Positions 1 to 12,200 of a stretch of DNA of 64,000 bases are shown in pieces (positions within the stretch are counted from its first letter, which is position 1; every line of letters starts with the position of its first letter). A model generated the notes under the pieces. The model was not told the DNA's origin. It was given only the letters and a program-made list of their open reading frames with translations, and ran no database searches. The stretch is from Schistosoma haematobium (taxonomy: Eukaryota > Platyhelminthes > Trematoda > Strigeidida > Schistosomatidae). The translations under genes were made by a program, and so were the position numbers. The DNA lies in assembly GCF_000699445.3 (NCBI RefSeq), contig NC_067197.1:26333809-26397808 (forward strand). The letters are read 5' to 3'.

Positions 1-1447
1 CAGATATCTTTATGGATTGTGTTGCTACAGTAGAGCAAATTGCACATTGTTATTCTACTCTGTCATGGTACTAAACGTTTGTGGGTTTCATTTTTTACTT
101 ACTCATCTTTTGTACATATTTTCGTTAATATTTAAAAATGAACCAATTCGATTTTATTTTCCATTCATTATTGTTTTTTGGTAGCGGTTTTACCTGGTTC
201 CTGAACGCTTGAAATTCCTCTGTTGTTTTCTCTTTACCAGTCCTTTTATTTTATAAAATTAGTGACCACCATGTTCAAAAAACCTTCTTTCATTACATGT
301 ATGTTTTATTTTTCTTTGACAATATTTGCTAGCTCTTATCATGTGTTCTTAAAACCAATATTAACTTTTGATTTAATAGGATACGACTGTTTTCAGAAAC
401 ATTAAACCGGCAGTCTTGCTTATTCCCGTAGTTTCTGGTTAAGTTCTCTGAGCTTATTGGCTTAACTGTATCGCTTTCAATGTCATTTTGAACAGCATAT
501 TTAGCGTGTAGCGGTAAAACCTCAAAATAAATAATTCTTTAGGTTTTTGACATTGATGCTGACCTTATTAGTTTTACTAGACACGCCCTAGTTGAAGGCG
601 CTTAGTCATGCATTAGCATCAGATTGTGAGTAGATACGCTGTGCTACGCATCTCTTGCAACTACTAGCCAGCTAATATCAAACGCTTCTCAACATGTCGG
701 CACTATAACTCCGAACTACATCCCTGATTTGATTGGTTTTATACCGTTCGATTATAAAGATGCTACGAACTAAAGCGTTGTCAAACTCTGAATATCTGTG
801 GCATCTTTGGGATCGAATGCACTTTTCACTGCCAGCTTACAAACATTCTGTAGAGGTGCATTGAGACGTAAAGAATGGTTTCTTTACAATTCCGTTGAAA
901 TAGATGTGGCTGAGATTCAGGTTGTAAATAGCCATGTCCAATATCCCAAACTTCGGTTACTCGACAGTGTTGTTTCGCCGATTGCTAAATAGGCTTGTCT
1001 ACTTTTAAGATGTTAAATAACTAGTTCGACACAATTGGATACGTCGTCATCAATATTCGAGTCTAGGTGTGTAGGCAGTGCGTTTGCGGCCGAGTAAGTC
1101 ACGTGTCCGATTGAGTTAAGTTTTTGAGATTTGATAGACTGTATACTGTACTGCAGAACATATCGTCCGGTATTTCTGACTTGAGTGTCAATATGAAGCA
1201 TCTAATGTCGAAGTCTGCTAAGCGTGAACATGTGCCTAATTAGTAATACATCACCTGTTCTTTCTTTTGTAGATCTTTACAAATTACAATAAGACTTGGC
1301 AATTATAATTAAAACACGTAACGATTGATGCTCAAGCATCTGTCAACTACTCATAATGTTGCACAATATTACTCTTTTTCTTCTCAATAAATTTATTTAA
1401 ACATATACTATTTCTCATGCGGATTGCAGTTTTCATGTGCTGTGTTA
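1..1447. other. no gene recognised
   Basis: AT-rich sequence with only short frames, none with recognisable motifs or flanking splice sites. Nothing supportable seen. Confidence 0.4.
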
Positions 1448-1704
1448 CGGGAATAAAGGCGATAACAGGAGACTTTTGGGGTTATGCCAAAGGTGTTTTA
1501 AAAGTGGAAGCAAAATCAGAGAAATCGGCGTATATTTAGGCGAAAAGTAGGCAATTCAGCAACGTTTGAAGCAGAGTGACATAAAGGGGAAAAAAACCTC
1601 ATTATTTCCACGGACAGGTGAAAGAGCAGACATTGGCGCATTTTCCTATTATTTCCCCTTTTATTTTCCAACGCATTTTCCCCTTTGTTCGCCTTTATTT
1701 CCCG
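1448..1704. repeat. small foldback / MITE-like repeat
   Basis: Imperfect 21-24-bp terminal inverted repeats (CGGGAATAAAGGCGATAACAGG at the left, complement at 1684-1704) around an interior rich in GGGGAAA/TTTCCCC. No coding capacity. No target duplication was confirmed. Confidence 0.45.
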
Positions 1705-2188
1705 TTTATTGATTGATTGGGGTTCTTATCCTTTTGGAGCGAGGGAGGAAAAACCGTATTTCCATACTCTAGATGGGGACGAATAAATCCAATGAAGATT
1801 ATGTGGAAAGTTCATCCATCGAACTGGCTGAAAATGCGCTTTAACCTTACCAGTGCAAGGTTTGCTCGGAAGGCATTTTTATCGCAGTTAGCGTAAGACT
1901 TCAAATCATATGGTATCAACACCCAGATCTTTTTCAACTTGGGATACCTCTACAAGGGAGTTGACTCAGTTGTAGTTGTAGTCTGCAACATGTCTCAGGC
2001 GGTCTACTTTACATTTCCAGTTGTTAAAGGTAAGTCCATTGTTATCTGCCCAAATTTGAAGTCGAGTTGGATTCACCTGAAGTGCCAGTTCACCCTCTTG
2101 GTTGCATATCTCTTCAGAGTTTCACATCAGCGAAAAGTAATAAATCTGATGATACCTGATGTGAAATATCGTTTACATATATCAAGAA

Positions 2189-3930
2189 AGGCACACTTGA
2201 AGCACCTGCCACGAAGAACTGAACACGAATTGCTTGAATGAAATCTACCATACGGTAAACACTCCTCAAACTTGTGCTCAACTTTTTCACTGCTTTGTAA
2301 TTCTTCAATGAGTCATTTCACATGCTTCCACAAAAACGGGAATTAAACTCCATGACGTATGACCTTGACTATGAAATGCATCAGGACAATCAAGTAATCT
2401 AATGAAATTCTTCATGTCTTGGAAGTCAGTTTCGTGCAATACCTCGTAATTAATCCATACACTTCGAACATCAAGGAACGAGCATTTCAGCATTTATATG
2501 AGCGCCTTTTCCAGATTTCGTACGTTAATTCCTGCAATTAGTCGAGTGAAATAGGCTTATCTGGAAATGCCGAATCTTTCGGTAAACTGTACACACCCTT
2601 TTCGATGAAAGTAAGTAAGTGAGTCACAATTCCATCATGTTCAACGTCTTTCCTCGCCCTATTTCAGATTTCAAAACTTCCCATTTACTCTTCGAAGGCA
2701 TCATGATTTGGATGTACATCCAGTTGTTCAATCACATGCTCCGTCGCGAAGCCTATTCTTAAGGACCAAGGACAGCATCACACTATGATTTACCAATTTC
2801 TTTTCCTCTTTTATTATTAACATACCTAGGTTCCTGCCTGGAGGATTTGGTGATCCCCTGCTACTAGACACGGAAGCCTGTTAAGCGAAAGCTTCTTCTA
2901 TTCCGTCCACAACCATTTGAACCACTTGACTATGAAATGCATCAGGACAATCAAGTAATCTAATGAAATTCTTCATGTCTTGGAAGTCAGTTTCGTGCAA
3001 TACCTCGTAATTAATCCATACACTTCGAACATCAAGGAACGAGCATTTCAGCATTTATATGAGCGCCTTTTCCAGATTTCGTACGTTAATTCCTGCAATT
3101 AGTCGAGTGAAATAGGCTTATCTGGAAATGTCGAATCTTTCGGTAAACTGTACACACCCTTTTCGATGAAAGTAAGTAAGTGAGTCACAATTCCATCATG
3201 TTCAACGTCTTTCCTCGCCCTATTTCAGATTTCAAAACTTCCCATTTACTCTTCGAAGGCATCATGATTTGGATGTACATCCAGTTGTTCAATCACATGC
3301 TCCATCGTGAAGCCAACATGATAATTATCAGTATTCGAATTGATGTGCTGACTAAAATTTCCTGGACTAGTTCAATTTAAGACAAATAGGACTTGATGAA
3401 CACAACTGAAGTGGTCTCAGGTCCCTCAGTGGATGGCTTCAAGAGGAAACTTGACCAAAAAAATACTCACTCATAGATTGTCAGATCCCGCTTAGACCAG
3501 CCATGTCTGCAGCACATCTCACAATTCACAAGCTGTTGTCATTATCAGTTAGTCATTAACTCATCCATGTCTCGCTTATCATTGTCTCTGTTTATCTCTT
3601 TATTATTACACCTTGATCTCAAATTGTCTGCTTTATTAATAAACTAACTTATTTATTAAGTTCTTGAAACCGACATCTTCTGTATTCGAATTTTCCCTTC
3701 ATTATTCTTCACATTGTAACCGACTGGACTTCTGTCGTGTGATTTATTAACCGCTGGTGTCCGGAGACCTTACTCTCATGAGAAAAACTCACTAACTCAG
3801 ATTAGAAGATATACAAACCCACAAACATTTATCAAACGGACTAGAATTAGTGCGATCATATGGCTAGACCACCCGTACTTCACATTACCAATCTCCGGGA
3901 ACTGTGTCGACACAATGATAAGATATCGCC
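2189..3930. repeat. dispersed repeat R1, copy 1, with internal duplication
   Basis: A segment of about 380 bp occurs twice in tandem orientation (2364-2748 and 2929-3313). The right part has a plus-strand stretch VVSGPSVDGFKRKLD (3410-3460) like the C-terminus of CR1/jockey RTs. A minus-strand FLIYVNDISHQVSSDLLLFAD at 2117-2190 is also RT-like. Copy 2 is at 58468-59480. Confidence 0.65.
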
Positions 3931-6417
3931 AACAAATCGGTATGTGCAATTCATAATAAGCAAGAAATCAGTTATAAAGGAATTAACATATGGTGTAAAT
4001 ACTTCATTAAAGCTAGTCGATATAGATATGATATAAAAGCTTGCCTAATATGATTTCGTGGATTTTCAAACATTATCACGGTGTATGTTGAAATTGTTTC
4101 AAATAAGCACTGGAGTTTGTGAAAGCATGCAAACGTATTTTTTTAAGCATAAACACTTATTTAAACGTTTTCTTTGTTGAATTACTGGACCAAGTGTCAG
4201 AATGATAGCACTTCCAGAGAGATAATTCATTGATTAATATAAACCAGAATGTTAGTTTTGTGTGAAAGTTTTTTTCACTGTTAAAGATTCCTAACATTTT
4301 ATGGTTGAAATGCATCGCTGTCTGTAACACCAATTTATATAAGTTTACCATTTGAGGCTATTTTATTCTCTTCTGTAATAACAAAATCAATAAATGATAT
4401 AGAGTCGTTGCCGTAAGCAAACAGGTTTTTTCTTTCGTAGCCATAGTTTCTACTCTGAGAACTGGTAATAAACCAGCTAACTCCACAGTTCACCGTCTCA
4501 ACCTAAAGTCCTGTTTGAAGAGACTGGTATCGGCTTATATACATAAGCCGTACTCTAGAAGTTTAATGAAAAGTACAAAAATCTCGTGGTTAATTCTCAG
4601 GCTTTGGCAGCCTTTTACTAAATTTGAGGTGACTGTCGTCGGAGATCATCCGTGATGAAGTCCACGAAAGCTGGTTTAACTGACGTGTTGGTGCCTGAAC
4701 TGATTATTATTTATACATGGATCTTAAAGCAAAATGGGCATAAGTATCTACCTATTCTGTGGAACGGTTCTTAGTAATCCAAGATTACAGTCAACATGCT
4801 TTGTTAGATTTTCGAGACCTGTACCAAAGACGAAATAACACAAGCGATAGATGTCGCAAACCAGGCTTTCCTTCACGACGCAAGAGAAAGTAAATCAGTG
4901 TAGATGGTGATGCAAAGAAAAGGTAGACTTCATCAGATGTTATTATTGCATTTTGTTAAAGGCTTATCTTCAAAGAAATTTACTGTACTTTTTTCAGCTG
5001 GCTTAATTACCACTTACCAATCAAATCACAAGCTTTGGATTCAACAAACATTTTGACTTTACCTTATGTATATCAAGCACATTTCACATAACACTGTAGG
5101 ACCTAACATCGTTCAATTCTAGGTTTACTTATTACATTGGGCATTTATTTGTCTACCATGAGCATGGAAACGTTTCATATTACGGTCATTACATGGTGGT
5201 TTCGCTTCAATTGACTCGTGAAATCAACTATTAAATTATTATAATATCCACAAAAACCCCTTCTGATAATGCTAATTGAAAGGTTAACCGTTTTTTTCAT
5301 TTGTAGAATGCCCTAAACGAAAGTCCGACTCTTACGTGAGAAACATACCAACAACTTTATCCCTAATAGAAAGAATGTGGGAATATAAATTATTCGTGAA
5401 AAACACATATGTATATTTTATTTTTTGGTTTTTTGAGTACTACATCGATAACGTGAGTGAACTGTGATTGTGTGTTCATATCACAATGTTTTCTAAGAAT
5501 TGTTCACTAAGTTCCGTAAAAACTACGTGTTAATATCCGCGTAAGAGAAGAGTACAACATTTTCGAGACGAGGTTCTGTCATTGTCGTTATCTGTATATT
5601 AGATGACTGAAAATAAACGGATTAAGTAAGAACTTGAATTTCAATGTTCCTCACCGTGTATCCAAGTACTTGAATTGACTAGCATGTATAGAAGTAATAA
5701 ATAAAGTATGATATCACTTGATGGACACAATTAAACCGATATTATAGTAGTATTTGAACGAGTATGCAGTTGTGTGCATTTACTATATGTATTAAACGCC
5801 AAAGGTTCTCTAATGACAACGTTTACTTCTAAGCACACTACACAGTTCGTTCCTACTCTATATAAATAAATTCTATTGAATCACGTTAAACACCTCCTCT
5901 GGAAAGTTCAAGATATTAGTGTAACTATACCTATTCCCCTTCCGTGACAGACGTTAATCGGAATATTGCAAACCGATGTCCACTAAATGGTAATGTGACC
6001 TCCATTTCGAGGATAAAAGCAAATAAACTGCATTCCTTAAGACGTTTAATGGCTTTTTCAGATAAGGTTATGTATTTCCCTGTCTAATGACGGCGTTAAT
6101 AAACCGAATTATCCTAGACAGTACCAATTTAAGTAGTTAACAGATGAGTATTACGGTGATGTTATCCAAATACTCTTAGCTCTGTGAAGCAATAATGTGA
6201 CTGACCTCTCCAAGTAGCTTTAGTATACACTGTAAGCTTGTCCCACCTGGCATCGTATAAACCCGACATTTAAACCCGTTAACAACAACTCTCTACCTTC
6301 CTGTATTGCTGAGAATGTGAAAATAGGTAAATAGGGATTATTGAGTATTTTATTAGGAGATTTTTAATGCACAAAGTGCATTTGATTATGCATCATCTTG
6401 AAATATGTTCAAGTAAC
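3931..6417. other. no gene recognised
   Basis: AT-rich, no long frame, no clear repeat shared with the rest of the window. Downstream intergenic region of PERK. Confidence 0.4.
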
Positions 6418-6700
6418 TTAGGTTTCCAGATGGTTGTGAGTATCTGTATAACTATGGTTGACATTTAATTGGTAGCAGCAATTACCCGCACTAATATGAC
6501 GCTGGAACTGAATAGGGCATTCATTACGGAAATCACCAAACTGCACCACAAGGCAAGCGCTAGCTTGGAATCCTGAAGGGAAGCGAAAAAGAGGAAGGCC
6601 AAAGAACACACTGTGTCGGGAATTGGAAGCAAACATTTAAAGGATGAACAGCAGCTGGAAACAACCGGAAAGGATTGCTGGCGGGTGGCCTAAGCCCCTC
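6418..6700 (+). pseudogene. SR2-like 3' end fragment
   Basis: Plus-strand remnant of the RT C-terminus: '[13 protein letters not shown]'-like, [14 protein letters not shown] and 'DERMNSSWKQPERIA'-like stretches seen in shifted frames. Ends where the RTE derivative is inserted. No open frame. Confidence 0.7.
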
Positions 6701-6704
6701 TACG

Positions 6705-7195
6705 ATGGGTATTTATTTATTTCAACACATAAATACCGGTACAAGAGGGCACCAAATATATATGCACACCATATTTGTGTGTGTGGGCTGTGATACTACC
6801 CGGGTGCCCAAACCGAAGCAGGTAGTTTCCTTAGGGGGCCACACCCCGAGCCTTTGACCTAAAGGTCTGATCCACAAGGCAGTGGAGCATCGTGAGGAGA
6901 TGCATTCCCATGGTAGCCGGTGACCAACGATTGGTTCATACGCCATTTGTTCCTGCAAGATACTGGAGCCCATGTGCACCATTGGTTTGGGATCCGGTTA
7001 AAGCGCCAGACATTTGCTTTTCGTCCTCTCATTTTCGTAAACAACACCCCCGCCACGAGAAGGCAATGAGTAGGACTTCCCTGGCAGAGGCTGTATACGC
7101 GTGGCTGTGTGAGAGCATTTCGAGAGGGAGGGCGAACCCACCCCACTCTCGGTCGTACTAGGGCATTTGGGGGTAACAGGAGTATGTTGTCCCGG
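6705..7195 (-). mobile_element. non-autonomous RTE derivative (5' UTR head joined to 3' tail)
   Basis: Minus strand: about 420 bp of the A/B-type 5' UTR head, then directly a 3' terminus (GGTGTGCATATATATTTGG ... TGTGTTGAAATAAATAAATA). No coding part. Inserted at the 3' end of an SR2-like fragment. The same head-tail structure is at 12137-12412. Confidence 0.7.
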
Positions 7196-9184
7196 AGTCG
7201 GCAGCTGCACAGCATTGTTACCATGATATACCACTGGAAAACGGAGTTCCTACTTTGCATATGAATACTATGGGCACATATCACCTACAGTTATCTAAAT
7301 TATGGGTTTTCTTACACTCCAAAAGTGAGAATTCGACAGTCCCAAATATAATGCAGATTACTAGAGAATTGTGCTCTACCTCTTGAAGTATACTTAATGT
7401 ACTTTTCTCAATTTTCTCAAAGACAGTTAATAAACAAGTTATGAAATTTCATTGTTTTAGCAAGCATAATCTGCTGGAGTAAAATGACATATGAAATTTC
7501 TTTTCATAGTTGTACGTGACAGGTGTTTGTATCTTAAAGCAAATAAATGCTTAAATGTATAATGTCGTAAACATGTGTACACACATTAATTTACTGAATT
7601 ATAACTGTTAAATACGATCCAATTCAGATCAAACAAATATGTCTGTTAATCTAACTGTAAATAAATTATAAGGAAAGTGGATTAAACATGAATCATTTTG
7701 ATTTATTTGTTGGTCAAATAAATCTATTTCACCAGTCCTCGATTTTGCACCTTTTCTCATGTGTTCAAGATTTATAGTTAACGGCTAGGGAATCGGTTTG
7801 ATCTTTCAATTAGCTAGTTTTTCAATGGTGACCTCAATTAACCCGTTTGAATTTCCCTAAAGGTTGCATTTACCTTGATGAAAAAACTCGTTAAAACCTT
7901 TAGTTTAAGGATCTGAAATTACTTAAGGTCTTGGCAGAATCTTGGAAATTTGGAGTAATTAGAAGTGTTGAGACTGTGTTGACCCTGAATTACTTGCAAA
8001 CGAAATCCAGGGTTCCCCGAAAAACCATCAATTTTAAAATCACCCTATTCAAAACGTTTATTTGTCACCTAAATCATGCTGTTGCGTACTCTAGGAGGTC
8101 CTGAAAATAATCAATTTTTGTTCGTGAAATACTATTCGACAGAACTGCAATAGAGTATCAGTTTGAGGTTTAAGCTTGATCTAAATAAATTTAGCAAGGG
8201 AGGACATTTATAGTCAGAAATTCACTGCCACAATAACTTGCTAAAATAACTAGGATGCCATATATATAGCGTTCCTATATCTGAAGCATATAATAAGTAA
8301 AAACAGTCAATTATTTCACGAGAACCGACAGCAAAAGATACAAAACAAGTGTGAGCTAGGGGACAGGTTAACGTCCTGAACTTTAGGGTTATGAGACAAT
8401 TGACAGGTTTGACGACGTATTTTCTGGAGAAGTTTGGTTACAAGGACTTCCGACGTCTGTCAGACTAATTATTTGTCCCCACACCCAACCGTTGGATTAT
8501 GAGGACCTAACCGATATCAGCAAAAATGACTATGACCACCAATATAATGTCGGGAACTTCGAAATTTGCGCCAGATATATGGAGCAACTACTTTTCTACT
8601 GAACTTGAAGAATACAAGTCCTACAGTTGTTTATTATTGTTGAATTCGATATGGTGACAGTTCGCCATGAAACGCATCAATCACAGTCGTACCAGGAAAG
8701 CGATATGCTATTCGAGGCCTTTCTAGCAATTATGTGTACCTAGCATTCGCTTGAATTGTTTTATTTGTTTGATAGTAGCACAACTCACTAATTAACTACA
8801 ATTTCATGTAATATACTATGTTAGGAAGTCACTTATATCACTTGGCTATTGGAATTTTGGCACCTTGGGCAAACTTTTAGGCCTTTATCGAATAGCTATA
8901 TGAACAATTTATAACCTCCTTAACTGATATCCACTTAAACTTACAATCACGACGTCGGCAGTTCACAGATAAAATAGCTCTGTGTAATGAAAGAAAACCT
9001 TGTTTTACGGAAAAACAACAGCATCTATACAAGATAACCCATTATATAAAAAACACATTTATTTTACAGATCACAGGAGAGGTTATCAAATTAAAATATA
9101 AACAAATATATTAAGATGTAACAACAGAAATCTGATAACTTTGTACTTTGAGTACTGAAAAAAATGAATACCCCATCATTGCTG
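7196..9184. other. PERK 3' flank
   Basis: Should contain the PERK 3' UTR (candidate AATAAA at 9058-9063). Otherwise AT-rich and featureless to the eye. Confidence 0.4.
9058..9063 (-). promoter_or_regulatory. candidate PERK poly(A) signal
   Basis: AATAAA on the minus strand about 120 nt after the PERK stop codon. It is the first canonical hexamer downstream. The region is AT-rich, so a chance match is possible. Confidence 0.45.
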
Positions 9185-9283
9185 CTATGAAACAGATTGT
9201 TTAATAAGTGCACTTTCTAAGATTGCAGGAGCGTCAGGACGTTTGACCGGATCGTAATCCAAAAGTTTGAGAACGAACTCAGT
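9185..9283 (-). CDS. EIF2AK3: PERK last exon and stop
   Basis: 99 nt, phase 0, 32 codons and TAG. Encodes [21 protein letters not shown], the last kinase helix with the invariant arginine of the 'P.ERP.A..I' motif, then a very short tail ending KQSVS. Acceptor TTATTTAG. The protein ends soon after the kinase fold, as in other PERKs but with a shorter tail. Confidence 0.88.
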   Translation of the reverse strand, partial: TEFVLKLLDYDPVKRPDAPAILESALIKQSVS

Positions 9284-12200
9284 CTAAATAAATGTAAATG
9301 GCGAAAACATTGTTTAACAAACTTTGATTAAAATCATTAGAGTAAAGAAACTTTGAAAAAATGTTTCTCAGATAATAATTGGAATGTCAGACATTCAAGA
9401 TTACGATCATTGTCTTAATGGATTCAAAAAACGAACTAGATATTCTACGACATAGTCAATAAGGATTTCCAATCTAATCTTCACATATCAACTCAAATTA
9501 TTTCGTGTGGAAATATGTGCCAGAGAGAGAAAGAGGGAGAGAGTCTATTTTTATAACTGTAGAATAGATGACTAGTAATACCACTGTTTCCGTTATACGT
9601 TAACAAATTAAAAACTTAAACATATCAAAACTGATCCATAATGAATCATAGACTATCAATAGAATGATAGAATCGTACGATATCGTTTTCTATCATGTGA
9701 AGAGCTTGAACAGACAATTTTTGTAAGAAAATTTGTAGAAAAAGAAACGAGCGTGTAAAAAGTAAAAGTTAATTAACTGATCTAGGCGTCAACAGAAATA
9801 GATCTCATCAACAAATAATGAAATAATAATACAAAAATCGATAATTAAAAAATACGTACTGAACTCAGTAAGTAGCTTTATAATACAAGCTAAAAATTAT
9901 GCCGACTGCTCAGATTAAGCTGAATGAGTGTATTACTTTAACTCAGTGGTCACCAAAATACAGGAAAAACTGTACATGTAATAATGATCAGTTTGATAAA
10001 GAAGCACATATAAGCTGATCATAATAGTATAGCGATCTAAAGATAGCTTTTGTCATGTATTGACAATAACTATCTTCAAGTTAAGTTGATATCTTCACAA
10101 ATCACTCAACCAAACAAAGATTAAGGACCCTATAACAAGTTAGTAGAATGCTATTAGGTCAGTAAGCTAAAAAACAAACAAATTATATAGTGTTTCAATG
10201 CAAGTGTAAGAGATTAATTTAAGCAAAATATTTACCTATCAAAGGTCAATGGCTGCATGTATTTATAAAAATCAAATCGATCCTACCTTGAACAAAAAAG
10301 CTCTACATAAAACATTGGACTTCTCACTCTGAACTCTTTAGTTGATCAAGTGTTAAGAACATACACAATGATAGAATCGAACTCCATACCATAGTGTGAG
10401 CGATACTAATTGTGAATTGGAATAATATACAAATCCAAATTAAAACATTTAAAGCAAACCAGCACAATTAGTCAATATAGAGTTGATAGGACGAGCTAGA
10501 ATTAGGCCTTGTAGTTGCGAATTCATTGATTTGAGAGTAAAGGGGCTACAAAAATGATATTAACCACTTAATTATATCATTCGATCATATTTATTTTTGT
10601 GTTAATAATTTGTGTATAAGCAAGTGATTGTATTAAATAGAATATAGATTCCTATGGTTAGTGATTTGTTTTTTTTTAATCTTAAATCAGTAATTCGATC
10701 TTGTGACGAGCTATCACTCGATCACAGATTATCATTTATAGATTAGCATTTATTTTTCTCTTTTTATTTTGATATTCAAGAAATTGTTCGTCAACCTTTA
10801 TAAAATCCTAATTTATAGCAAAAATATCTTTAATGAAACACTTTAACTTCCTGTCAAAAAACAAGCATTTTTGTCTTGTTTTATGTAAAATATCATCAAA
10901 ACAACATGGTAAGAAATAAACTCACTTCGAATGGATTACAGATTGTAAATTCCCTAGGAAGTTTTTGATGTTTTGCTCGGGTCAATGTAAATATTCTTTC
11001 CATTGATGTATTAAATATTATCAACAATTCGATAAAGATCAATCCCAATGAAAAGATATCCACTTTATGATTATAATTATCCCCTCGTTCCTGAAAGTTT
11101 AGACGATTGAAAATTCACGGTTGGATTTACAAAAGTCATGACAACATTCGTTACATAATAACAGATATATACTTAGTGAAATACCAAGTATTGTTAATAG
11201 TGGGGTATACTATGGAACTAGACTTCAGCTTATTATAAGTGGGACATATAACGCCCTAAAGTAATTAAAGGCTCGTTACTGTCATAAACAAGGATTTAAT
11301 AAATAACCTACTAGCATACTTAATGAACTACTGAGAAAACAGATCCTTTGTAATCCAATATAGAGGAATTTTTAAAGCAATTAGTCCCGAGCGATTATCA
11401 TAATCGCTATAATCAAGAAGACGTGTTTGACCACAGTAAAGAGCCTTTAGCACAAAATAAGCAGTAGTGAAATAAATTCATTTCCTTTGGTCATTTAACT
11501 TATAAAAATTTAAACAAACGTATAAAAACATTTTGAACAGTGGTTAGACAGCATTCATTTTCATCAACCAAACTTGACGATAATATTAGCTTCTAGGGGA
11601 TATTCTAAACTGAGTGAAAAATTTTATGAGTAAACTCTAAGGCATCTTATTCTCGTTCCTCCATAAAACAGACAATCAAGGAAACATACCAACCACTATG
11701 GTACGTGTGGCATTATGTTGTATCGATGGACTTATAAATTACAAGGAGTCCCTTGATCGACGGAATTTGTTTAAGACAGATAGTCATAAACTAAGTAGGC
11801 CAAGTGTAATACATCGTACCCAATCACAATTGATTGATCATTGGGTGGTGATCAATGTCATGCGCGTCTAGTCCTTATTAGTGCAGATCGAATGCTATCG
11901 ATCATATGAAGCTGGGTGACACGAGATCGAATCCGCCAGGGAGCATCAGTCCCCTCAAGATTACAGGTACACCTTGCTGACGAGTGCCAAGTAGCACGAA
12001 ACACGGGTCAGGGGTTCCCTGTCGACTACCTCCAACCACCATCTAATTTCACACCGTACCTAAGGCAAACGAACACATTGAATATGAACTCAACCATATC
12101 GCAGGTTTTTTTTAAATTCGACTAAACAGAATTGGAATTATTATTATTATTATTATTTTAACGCAGATATTGGTACAAGGAGGCACCAAATACATATGCA

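Noticed and set aside
6859..7284. 141-codon minus-strand frame as a host gene
   Set aside because: It coincides with the RTE 5' UTR head, which also occurs at 47191-47581 and elsewhere in non-coding context, with different reading frames open in each copy.
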